This document shows, piece after piece, positions 11,593-18,817 of a stretch of DNA of 64,000 nucleotides. Position 1 is the stretch's first letter; each line of letters opens with the position of its first letter. The stretch comes from Tianweitania aestuarii (GTDB lineage Bacteria; Pseudomonadota; Alphaproteobacteria; Rhizobiales; Rhizobiaceae): positions 806,001-870,000 of the forward strand of contig NZ_JAFMNX010000001.1 of assembly GCF_018457165.1 (NCBI RefSeq), given 5' to 3'. The notes below the pieces were generated by a model. The model had not been told where the DNA came from and made no database searches. It saw only the letters and a program-made list of their open reading frames with translations. The translations under genes and the position numbers were made by a program.

Positions 11593-12894
11593 ATGGTGGG
11601 CACGGTGATCTACAAGACAACGCTGAAACTAGCTACGATCCTTGCAATCATGCCAATGGCGGCATCCTTTGCCTATGCGGCGCCCATCGAGCCTGATGCC
11701 ATTGCCAATGCCACTTTCCAGAGCTGGCAGCAGAGCAAGGAAAGCAAATCCGGTGATGAAACGAAGAAGGACGGCGAGCAACCTGTTCTCGAGATCGATC
11801 AGCAGTCCGGCGATGTCGAGGCGGCCGACACTGGAGAAGCAAAGCCGGACGCTGCGAAGATAGCAGTCCCAGGCCAGCCTGATGCCGTTGTGGAAACCCC
11901 CGAACAATCCACCGATGTGCCCGACGAGGCTGCTGCCCAGGTGTCTGCCAATCCAGAAGCCGAGGAGCAGTTGGATGAGGCCGAAAGAAAGGCCGCGAAC
12001 GACGAAGGCGACGACAAGCCCGCCGCAAACGAGGCCGAAGCCGAAGCTGATCCGTTTCTGATCCGCGTTCAGGTGCTGCTTGATCGCGCCTATACGTCGC
12101 CCGGGGAGATCGATGGCATGCTGGGCGGGAACACCCGCAAGGCCGTTGCCGCATATCGCGCTGTGAACGGCCTGCCTGCCGGTGACGAGCTGGATGAGCA
12201 GCTTTGGGAAAGCCTTTCCCAGGATACCAAAAGCCCGATCCAGACCTATGAGCTGACGGCGGAAGACATCGAGGGACCTTATTTCCCCGACCTGCCGGAT
12301 GACTATGCCGAATTGGCCGAGCTGGACCAGATCGGCTACCACAATGTCACCGAAATGCTGGCCGAGCGTTTCCATATGGATGAGGATCTCCTCAAGGCGC
12401 TCAATCCGGATGCGGATTTTGAAAAGGCTGGCACCGAGATCACCGTTGTAGCCCCGGGTGGCGCTCCGGAAGGGGAAGTCACGCGGATCCTCGTCGACAA
12501 GGCCAAAGGCGAATTGCGTGCCTATGCCGGCGATGCCGAAGAGCCGGTGTTCGTGGCGCCAGCCTCGATCGGCTCGGATGACACACCATCGCCGTCGGGC
12601 AATGTAGAAGTCGTCGCCGTTGTGAAGGACCCGACCTACACCTACAATCCTGAGGTCAACTTCAAGCAGGGCGACAACAAAGAGAAGATGGAGCTGCCAG
12701 CTGGTCCCAATGGTCCTGTCGGCAACGTCTGGATCGATCTGTCGAAGCCGACCTATGGCATTCATGGTACGGCCTTGCCGAACCTCGTCAGCAAAAGCGA
12801 AAGCCATGGCTGCGTCCGCTTGACCAACTGGGATGTCGGTCGTTTGGCCGAACTGGTGAAGGCGAAAGACACCAAGGTCGAGTTCGTCGACTAA
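11593..12894 (+). CDS. L,D-transpeptidase (YkuD) with PG-binding and LysM-like regions
   Basis: The 433-residue exported protein starts with a signal peptide (to about residue 30, ending AYA). A long acidic, low-complexity linker rich in E, D, A and K follows (about 30-150). Then come a PG_binding_1-like repeat (VQVLLDRAYTSPGEIDGMLG), a LysM-like stretch (LAERFHMDEDLLKALNPDADF) and a YkuD catalytic domain. The catalytic signature runs from HGTALPNLV to SHGCVRL, with the Cys in SHGC. Such enzymes make 3-3 peptidoglycan cross-links or attach proteins to the wall. The ATG at 11593 gives a proper signal peptide. A strong hairpin follows the stop. Confidence 0.9.
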   Translation: MVGTVIYKTTLKLATILAIMPMAASFAYAAPIEPDAIANATFQSWQQSKESKSGDETKKDGEQPVLEIDQQSGDVEAADTGEAKPDAAKIAVPGQPDAVVETPEQSTDVPDEAAAQVSANPEAEEQLDEAERKAANDEGDDKPAANEAEAEADPFLIRVQVLLDRAYTSPGEIDGMLGGNTRKAVAAYRAVNGLPAGDELDEQLWESLSQDTKSPIQTYELTAEDIEGPYFPDLPDDYAELAELDQIGYHNVTEMLAERFHMDEDLLKALNPDADFEKAGTEITVVAPGGAPEGEVTRILVDKAKGELRAYAGDAEEPVFVAPASIGSDDTPSPSGNVEVVAVVKDPTYTYNPEVNFKQGDNKEKMELPAGPNGPVGNVWIDLSKPTYGIHGTALPNLVSKSESHGCVRLTNWDVGRLAELVKAKDTKVEFVD

Positions 12895-12925
12895 CCCATT
12901 GAGGACCTGCTTTCTTGTTGTACTC

Positions 12926-12956
12926 CTGACGGGCTGAGGCATACTCGGCCCGTCAG
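12926..12956 (+). terminator. Long hairpin terminator after the L,D-transpeptidase gene
   Basis: CTGACGGGC (12926-12934) pairs perfectly with GCCCGTCAG (12948-12956), and the stem continues with a T-G pair and GAG/CTC around a five-base loop. TCTTT follows. It ends a few bases before the ribosome-binding site of the next small gene. Confidence 0.6.
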
Positions 12957-12974
12957 TCTTTGGGAGGAACGACA

Positions 12975-13169
12975 ATGACGACGAGCCCAGAACTTCTTTC
13001 CGCCATCAACCAATATGTCGATGACGCCGCGGCCCATGGGGAGGTCATGATCCCGGTGAAGCAAGTGGCCACCGAACTTGCAGGCCGCTTCGATGAAAAG
13101 CCGGTCGATAAGATCGAGGAGAAAATCCGCGACCGCATCCGGGCGAAGGATCTTTATCCCACCGACTGA
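12975..13169 (+). CDS. Small conserved-looking hypothetical protein (64 aa)
   Basis: The product is a charged 64-residue soluble protein with two likely helices (ELLSAINQYVDDAAAHG and KPVDKIEEKIRDRIRAKDLYPTD). GGGAGGA at 12962-12968, six bases before ATG 12975, is a strong ribosome-binding site and fixes the start. No family is recognised. The good ribosome-binding site, charge pattern and lack of overlap support a real gene, but no function can be proposed. Confidence 0.65.
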   Translation: MTTSPELLSAINQYVDDAAAHGEVMIPVKQVATELAGRFDEKPVDKIEEKIRDRIRAKDLYPTD

Positions 13170-13238
13170 GCGACCATGACGCTCAAGCGGAAAAGCATTT
13201 CTTCGTTCTGCCTTTTCTTAGGCGGACATTCTATCGGA

Positions 13239-13272
13239 GGAGAGGAGTGCGCGAGCAGCTTACCTCCTCTCC
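13239..13272 (+). promoter_or_regulatory. Purine/pyrimidine hairpin in the leader of the sulfate-transport operon
   Basis: GGAGAGGAG (13239-13247) pairs perfectly with CTCCTCTCC (13264-13272) across a 16-base loop, about 50 bases upstream of the sulfate-binding-protein start. One arm is Shine-Dalgarno-like and the other resembles the anti-Shine-Dalgarno. No known riboswitch is recognised. A regulatory role is inferred only from position. Confidence 0.4.
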
Positions 13273-13323
13273 AGGAGATGGGGAGGCTAGGGTGAAGCAC
13301 GTTTCAGCTTCAGGACCCGCCTC

Positions 13324-14307
13324 ATGCGTCTTCTCTTTCTCGGCGCCGCTCTTGCCGCGCTTCTCTCCGGACCGGCTTCCGCGCAGTCGCCCGACAAGAT
13401 CCTCAATGCGTCCTACGACATTTCGCGCGAGCTCTTCGCGAGGATCAACGAGGCCTATGTCGCGAAAAACCCCGGCAAGTCCATTGACCAGTCACATGCC
13501 GGCTCATCCAAGCAGGCGCGTGCGATCCTGGAAGGGCTCGAAGCCGATGTCGTGACCTTCAATCAGGTGACGGATATTGATGCGCTGGTGAAGGGTGGCG
13601 CGGTATCCGACGATTGGCAGAGTGAGTTCGCCAACAATGCCTCGCCCTACTACTCCTTGCCGGCCTTCCTTGTGCGCGAAGGCAATCCGAAGGGCATCAA
13701 GAACTGGGACGATCTTGTTCGTGACGACGTGAAGGTCGTGTTCCCGAACCCGAAGACCTCCGGCAACGCGCGCTACACCTATCTCGCCGCAACCGCTTTC
13801 GCGAAAGAGAAGTTTGGCGACGACGAGGAGCAGGTCAAAGCCTTCGTCAAGAAGCTGTTCGACAATGTACCGGTGTTCGACACGGGCGGTCGCGCTGCCA
13901 CCACGACCTTTGTTGAACGCAATATCGGCGATGTGCTGATCACCTTCGAGACCGAAACCCGCGGCATTGCCAAGGAGTTCGGCGATGACAAATTCGACAT
14001 CGTCGTGCCGGAAATGAGTGTGCTTGCGGAGTTCCCCGTGGCGATCGTTGACCGCGTCGTCGACAAGCGCGGCTCGCGCGATTTCGCCAAATCCTATCTC
14101 GACTTCCTGTATTCGCCGGAAGGCCAGACCATCATCGCCGAAAACGGCAACCGCGTGCATGACGAGGCAACTGCCGCCAAGTTCAAGGACCAGTTCCCGC
14201 AGGTGCGCTTGGTCACGGTCGAGGATGTCTTCGGCGGTTGGGCCAAGGTGCAGGAAGAGCACTTCGCTTCCGGCGCTTTGCTGGATGAAATCTACGGAAG
14301 CCGCTGA
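13324..14307 (+). CDS. Sulfate/thiosulfate ABC transporter, periplasmic binding protein
   Basis: This is a Sbp/CysP-type binding protein of 327 residues with a signal peptide ending in PASAQ (about residue 21). The mature start DKILNASYDISRELF matches the family, as do the sulfate-binding-region segments HAGSSKQARAIL and NPKTSGNARYTYLAA. It captures periplasmic sulfate for the CysTWA permease encoded just downstream. AGGA ten bases before ATG 13324 is the likely ribosome-binding site. A 10-bp hairpin separates it from cysT, a common arrangement that keeps the binding protein more abundant than the membrane parts. Confidence 0.93.
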   Translation: MRLLFLGAALAALLSGPASAQSPDKILNASYDISRELFARINEAYVAKNPGKSIDQSHAGSSKQARAILEGLEADVVTFNQVTDIDALVKGGAVSDDWQSEFANNASPYYSLPAFLVREGNPKGIKNWDDLVRDDVKVVFPNPKTSGNARYTYLAATAFAKEKFGDDEEQVKAFVKKLFDNVPVFDTGGRAATTTFVERNIGDVLITFETETRGIAKEFGDDKFDIVVPEMSVLAEFPVAIVDRVVDKRGSRDFAKSYLDFLYSPEGQTIIAENGNRVHDEATAAKFKDQFPQVRLVTVEDVFGGWAKVQEEHFASGALLDEIYGSR

Positions 14308-14324
14308 TCGAACGTCGCCTGGAG

Positions 14325-14347
14325 GCCGGCGTGCCACGCATGCCGGC
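14325..14347 (+). other. Intercistronic hairpin between binding protein and cysT
   Basis: A ten-base-pair stem with one G-T pair and a three-base loop (arms 14325-14334 and 14338-14347) lies in the gap after the binding-protein stop. There is no long T run. It probably stabilises the 3' end of the upstream mRNA or partly terminates transcription. Confidence 0.5.
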
Positions 14348-14373
14348 TCTTGCTTTGTTCAAAGGATGATTAT

Positions 14374-15195
14374 TTGAAGCGCCGTGTTCTGCCGGGCCTG
14401 CCTTTGACGCTCGGAATAACCCTTCTCTACGTCGGGTTGATCGTGGTCCTGCCGCTTGGCGCCTTGATCTACAAGGCGGGCACGCTGGGTTTTGCGGATT
14501 ACTGGCGCATCGTCTCGTCCGAAAGAGCGGTGGCCAGCTACCGGGTCACGGCAGGTTCGGCGGCGGTCGCTACGGTCTTCAACCTTGTCTTCGGTCTGGC
14601 ACTGGCCTGGGTTCTCGTGCGCTATCGCTTTCCCGGCAAGCGGTTGGTGGATGCGATCGTGGATCTGCCTTTCGCCCTGCCGACGGCGGTTGCCGGCATT
14701 GCGCTGACCACCTTGTTTGCCGCCAATGGCTGGTTCGGCGCCCCACTGGCCGCTATCGGCATTTCCGTTGCCTACACCCCGCTCGGCATCATGGTTGCCA
14801 TGGCTTTCACCAGCCTTCCTTTCATTGTGCGAACCGTGCAGCCGGTTCTGGAAGACCTTGATCCGGCGCTGGAAGAAGCCGCGCAATCGCTTGGTGGTTC
14901 GGACTGGACCATCTTCCGGAAGGTGATCCTGCCGCTGCTCGCACCAGCGCTGATGGCAGGCGTATCGCTGTCTTTCGCCCGTAGCCTGGGCGAGTTCGGC
15001 GCGATCATCTTCATTGCCGGCAATCAGCCGATGCAGACGGAAATCACGGCACTGCTGACCTTCATCCGGTTGGAAGAATACGATTATCAGGCAGCGGCTG
15101 CCGTCGCCTCCGTGTTGCTTCTGACAGCCTTCGTCATGCTCGCGGTCACCAACCTCCTGCAAGCACGAGCTTTGCGCTATACGCAAAGGTCGTGA
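14374..15195 (+). CDS. cysT: Sulfate ABC transporter permease CysT (CysU)
   Basis: This inner-membrane permease of about 273 residues has six predicted helices. It carries the ABC permease EAA loop (LDPALEEAAQSLGGSDWTIF) that contacts CysA, and the CysT-typical SLGEFGAIIFIAGN. I prefer TTG 14374 (MKRRVLPGLPL) because AAAGGATG (14361-14368) sits at the right distance. An in-frame TTG at 14350 would add eight residues without improving the match. It works with CysW and CysA to import sulfate. Confidence 0.93.
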   Translation: MKRRVLPGLPLTLGITLLYVGLIVVLPLGALIYKAGTLGFADYWRIVSSERAVASYRVTAGSAAVATVFNLVFGLALAWVLVRYRFPGKRLVDAIVDLPFALPTAVAGIALTTLFAANGWFGAPLAAIGISVAYTPLGIMVAMAFTSLPFIVRTVQPVLEDLDPALEEAAQSLGGSDWTIFRKVILPLLAPALMAGVSLSFARSLGEFGAIIFIAGNQPMQTEITALLTFIRLEEYDYQAAAAVASVLLLTAFVMLAVTNLLQARALRYTQRS

Positions 15196-15196
15196 G

Positions 15197-16087
15197 ATGA
15201 GCCTCCATCAAGCCAAGCCGCCACGTGTTGGCGACAGTCCAGCCGTTCGCCGCACGCTGATCGCGCTCGTTCTTCTTGTTGGTGCGGTGCTGGTTCTGGC
15301 GCCGCTGATCGTCATCTTCGTGCAGGCTTTTTCCCTTGGAATCCAAGCCTTTACTGCCGCCATCGGTGAGCCAGACACGCTGCATGCGATCTTGCTGACG
15401 GTGATCACGGCGCTCATCGCGGTGCCGATCAACACCGCCTTCGGCGTTGCCGCCGCATGGGCGGTGACCAAGTTCGATTTTCCCGGCAAGCGGCTCCTGA
15501 TCGTCGTGATCGAAATCCCGTTCTCGATCTCCCCGATCGTGGCCGGTGTGGCCTATCTCTTCGTTTATGGTCTGCAGGGATTGCTTGGTCCGGCTCTGCA
15601 AGCCGCTGATATCAAGATCCTTTTCGCACTTCCGGGCATTGTGCTCGCATCCATGTTCGTGACGGCACCCTTCGTAGCGCGCGAGCTGATCCCGTTGATG
15701 CAGGCGCAGGGGCGCGATCTGGAGGAAGCTGCGACATCGCTGGGCGCTTCGGGCTGGCGGACGTTCTGGTCGGTGACCTTGCCGAATGTGCGATGGGCGC
15801 TGCTTTACGGGGTGGTTCTGTGCAATGCGCGCGTGATGGGCGAGTTCGGCGCGGTATCGGTGGTGTCCGGCAATATTCGCGGACAAACCAATACGTTACC
15901 CCTGCATATTGAACTGCTTTACCACGATTATCAGACCGCCGGCGCCTTTGCGGCGGCTTCGATCCTGACCGTTCTGGCGGTTGTTACCATCATCGCCAAG
16001 GTTGCGCTGGAAAGGCGCGGCGCCGGGCGGCGCAGTCGCGTCAGCATTGCCGCGCCGAGCATGATTGCCGAGGAACCAACATCATGA
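15197..16087 (+). CDS. cysW: Sulfate ABC transporter permease CysW
   Basis: CysW is the second permease half, 296 residues with six predicted membrane helices. The EAA loop is DLEEAATSLGASGWRTF, and the family segment MGEFGAVSVVSGNIRG is present. The ATG at 15197 is one base after the cysT stop, and the 3' end overlaps cysA by four bases, so translation of cysT-cysW-cysA is probably coupled. Confidence 0.93.
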   Translation: MSLHQAKPPRVGDSPAVRRTLIALVLLVGAVLVLAPLIVIFVQAFSLGIQAFTAAIGEPDTLHAILLTVITALIAVPINTAFGVAAAWAVTKFDFPGKRLLIVVIEIPFSISPIVAGVAYLFVYGLQGLLGPALQAADIKILFALPGIVLASMFVTAPFVARELIPLMQAQGRDLEEAATSLGASGWRTFWSVTLPNVRWALLYGVVLCNARVMGEFGAVSVVSGNIRGQTNTLPLHIELLYHDYQTAGAFAAASILTVLAVVTIIAKVALERRGAGRRSRVSIAAPSMIAEEPTS

Positions 16088-17103
16088 AAATCCGCCTCGA
16101 TCAGGTCGTGAAGAGCTTCGACACGTTTCGTGCCGTGCATGGCGTTTCCCTGGAAGTGGCGAGCGGGGAACTGGTTGCGCTGCTCGGGCCATCCGGCTCC
16201 GGCAAGACCACGATCCTGCGTATGATTGCCGGCCTGGAATATGCCGATGGCGGAACGATTTCCTTTGGGAATCAAGATGCTACCACTATCCCAGTGAGGG
16301 AGCGCGGCGTCGGCTTCGTGTTCCAGCATTATGCCTTGTTCCCGCATATGACGGTGAGCGAAAACATCGCTTTCGGCATGAAGGTGTCGAAGGTGAAGCG
16401 CTCGAAAAAGGCGATTGCGGACCGCGTGGAGGAGCTGCTTTCTCTGGTGCAGCTCGAAGGGCTGGCGGATCGCTTTCCGAACCAGATTTCCGGTGGTCAG
16501 CGGCAGCGCGTCGCTTTGGCCCGGGCGCTGGCCGTGGATCCGAAAGTGCTCCTGCTGGACGAGCCATTTGGCGCTTTGGACGCAGCCGTTCGGCGCGATT
16601 TGCGCATTTGGCTGCGCGCAATTCAGGAAAAACTCGGCATCACCACGCTGTTTGTGACGCATGATCAGGAAGAAGCGCTCGATCTGGCCGACCGCGTCGT
16701 GATCCTGAACGGCGGCAAGATCGTTCAGGAAGGAACGCCGGAAGACGTCACGCGTCGCCCCAACTCGGCTTTCGTGACGCGATTTCTCGGTGACACGAAT
16801 CGCCTGCAAGGACATGCGCGGGGTGGACAGATTTTTCTCGGCGGCGCGAATGTTGCGGCTCCTGACATCCGCGACGGGCAAGCCGAGATCTACGTACGGC
16901 CGGCCGATCTGGAATGGACCGGCGAGGGGGAGGGGGTCCATGCGACGGTCACGCGCGTGATCGACCGGCCGGATAATCGTCGCGTGCTGGCGAGACTGGA
17001 CAATGGCGAGCCGGTTGAACTGGACGTTGCGCCCGAAACCCGCCTTGCGCGCGGAGATCAGGGTTATCTCAAGATCAGGCGCGCGAACGTCTTTGCCGGT
17101 TGA
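16084..17103 (+). CDS. cysA: Sulfate/thiosulfate ABC transporter ATP-binding protein CysA
   Basis: The 339-residue ATPase has Walker A GPSGSGKTT (about residue 36), a Q-loop (FVFQHYALFPHMTV), the ABC signature ISGGQRQRVALARAL, Walker B VLLLDEPFGALD and the H-loop FVTHDQEEA. A C-terminal TOBE-like domain (about 240-339) follows. It powers the CysTW permease. It is the last gene of the operon. No strong terminator is seen after the stop, only a weak five-base-pair hairpin. Confidence 0.94.
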   Translation: MKIRLDQVVKSFDTFRAVHGVSLEVASGELVALLGPSGSGKTTILRMIAGLEYADGGTISFGNQDATTIPVRERGVGFVFQHYALFPHMTVSENIAFGMKVSKVKRSKKAIADRVEELLSLVQLEGLADRFPNQISGGQRQRVALARALAVDPKVLLLDEPFGALDAAVRRDLRIWLRAIQEKLGITTLFVTHDQEEALDLADRVVILNGGKIVQEGTPEDVTRRPNSAFVTRFLGDTNRLQGHARGGQIFLGGANVAAPDIRDGQAEIYVRPADLEWTGEGEGVHATVTRVIDRPDNRRVLARLDNGEPVELDVAPETRLARGDQGYLKIRRANVFAG

Positions 17104-17283
17104 GAGATAGTTATCATGTTGCTTGGCTGACCAAGTAAACATCAGCATCGTTCTGTGATGGCGTAGAGTAACTCACTGATCGTGCGCGCAAGTCTTTGCC
17201 GGCAATTGGTTGTTTGCCGTAGCAAAACGCGGCGGGGTTCGGCATAAGGCGCAGTATCTGCCTGTGTGATCCCTGAGTCCGAT

Positions 17284-18804
17284 ATGCGCTTCAAGCCTGC
17301 CGACGACCTTCTGCCCAACACCTTCGCCTTTGAAACCACGCCGCTGGTGAAGCCGACCGGCTTTCGCGAATATGATGCGCGCTGGTGGTTCGGGCATCCG
17401 GCGAGCGACAAGGCCCCTGAACTGAACCTGATGGGCGTGCAGGCGCTGGGCATGGGGCTGGCGACGCTGATCCGACGGCGCGGTGTGGCGCCGGGCATCG
17501 TGGTGGGTCACGACTTCCGCTCCTATTCCATGGCAATCAAGATCGCGCTGACGCAAGGGCTGATGGCGGGTGGCGCCGAGGTGCATGACATCGGCCTGGC
17601 TTTGTCGCCGATGGCCTATTTCGCACAGTTTGCGCTCGACCTTCCATCGGTCGCGATGGTCACGGCGTCGCATAACGAGAACGGCTGGACCGGCGTGAAG
17701 ATGGGCTGCGAACGGCCGCTGACTTTTGGGCCGGATGAAATGAGCGCGCTGAAGCGGATCGTGCTCGACGGCGACTTCGATCTTCAAGGCGGCGGCACCT
17801 ATCGCTTCGTGGATGATTTCCGCCAGACCTATGTCGATGATCTCGTCCAAACCAAACGCATCAAGCGCAAGCTGAAGGTCGTTGCGGCCTGCGGCAACGG
17901 CACGGCGGGCGCGTTTGCCCCGGAGGTGCTGGAGCGGTTGGGCTGCGAAGTCGTACCGCTCGATACCGAACTCGACTTCTCCTTCCCGCGCTACAACCCG
18001 AACCCGGAAGACATGGAAATGCTCCATGCCATTCGCGACAAGGTGCTCGAAGTCGGCGCTGATGTGGGCCTCGGCTTCGATGGCGACGGCGACCGCTGCG
18101 GCGTGGTGGATAATGAAGGCAACGAGATCTTTGCCGACAAGGTCGGCGTGATGCTCGCGCGCGATATCGCCGGCCAGCATCCCGACGCACAGTTCGTGGT
18201 GGACGTGAAATCGACCGGCCTGTTCCTGTCCGACGAGGACTTGAGGGGCAAGGGCGCTAAGACCGATTACTGGAAGACCGGCCATTCCTATATCAAGCGC
18301 CGCGTGAAGGAGCTGGATGCGATCGCCGGTTTCGAGAAATCCGGGCACTTCTTCTTCAACCCGCCGATCGGGCGCGGCTATGACGACGGGCTGGTGACGG
18401 CGCTGGCCGTTTGCGAGATGCTCGACCGCAACCCCGATCGCTCGATGGCCGATCTTTATCGTGCGCTGCCGGTGACCTATGGCACCCCGACCATGTCGCC
18501 GCATTGCGACGACGACAAGAAGTATGGCGTGGTGGACAAGGTGACCGCCGATCTTACCGCCCTGCGCGAGCGCGGCGAGGCGTTGGCCGGACAGCAGATC
18601 GTGGACATCGTGACGGTCAACGGCATCCGGGTCACGGCGGAAGATGGCACCTGGGGACTGGTGCGCGCGTCCTCCAACAAGCCGGAGCTGGTCGTGGTGA
18701 TCGAAAGCCCGGTGTCGTCGGAGCGTCGCCGTGCGATGTTCGAAGCCGTCGATGCGGTTCTGCGGAAGAACGACGCCGTCGGCGCTTACAACCAGACGTT
18801 CTAA
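17284..18804 (+). CDS. manB: Phosphomannomutase / phosphoglucomutase (PMM/PGM family)
   Basis: This phosphohexomutase of about 506 residues has the phosphoserine loop TASHNENGW, the metal loop GFDGDGDRCG, the sugar-binding segment GFEKSGHFFF and a C-terminal phosphate-binding SSNKPELVV. It converts mannose-6-phosphate to mannose-1-phosphate, possibly also the glucose equivalents. The next gene uses mannose-1-phosphate, 13 bases downstream, which favours the mannose role. ATG 17284 is chosen; an in-frame GTG at 17266 would add six residues. The product should feed GDP-mannose for polysaccharide or lipopolysaccharide. Confidence 0.9.
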   Translation: MRFKPADDLLPNTFAFETTPLVKPTGFREYDARWWFGHPASDKAPELNLMGVQALGMGLATLIRRRGVAPGIVVGHDFRSYSMAIKIALTQGLMAGGAEVHDIGLALSPMAYFAQFALDLPSVAMVTASHNENGWTGVKMGCERPLTFGPDEMSALKRIVLDGDFDLQGGGTYRFVDDFRQTYVDDLVQTKRIKRKLKVVAACGNGTAGAFAPEVLERLGCEVVPLDTELDFSFPRYNPNPEDMEMLHAIRDKVLEVGADVGLGFDGDGDRCGVVDNEGNEIFADKVGVMLARDIAGQHPDAQFVVDVKSTGLFLSDEDLRGKGAKTDYWKTGHSYIKRRVKELDAIAGFEKSGHFFFNPPIGRGYDDGLVTALAVCEMLDRNPDRSMADLYRALPVTYGTPTMSPHCDDDKKYGVVDKVTADLTALRERGEALAGQQIVDIVTVNGIRVTAEDGTWGLVRASSNKPELVVVIESPVSSERRRAMFEAVDAVLRKNDAVGAYNQTF

Positions 18805-18817
18805 GGAGATCGCGATC

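Noticed and set aside
13170-13323. Possible SAM-type riboswitch before the sulfate-transport operon
   Set aside because: The leader is short and shows only one simple hairpin; no pseudoknot pattern or conserved SAM-II core could be found.
13247-13555. GTG-started frame overlapping the sulfate-binding-protein gene
   Set aside because: It begins inside the leader hairpin and runs in another frame through a signal peptide and conserved domain; Ser/Arg/Pro-rich composition.
17118-17131. Small hairpin CTTGG-CTGA-CCAAG after cysA as a terminator
   Set aside because: The stem is only five base pairs and no T run follows, so it is not convincing.
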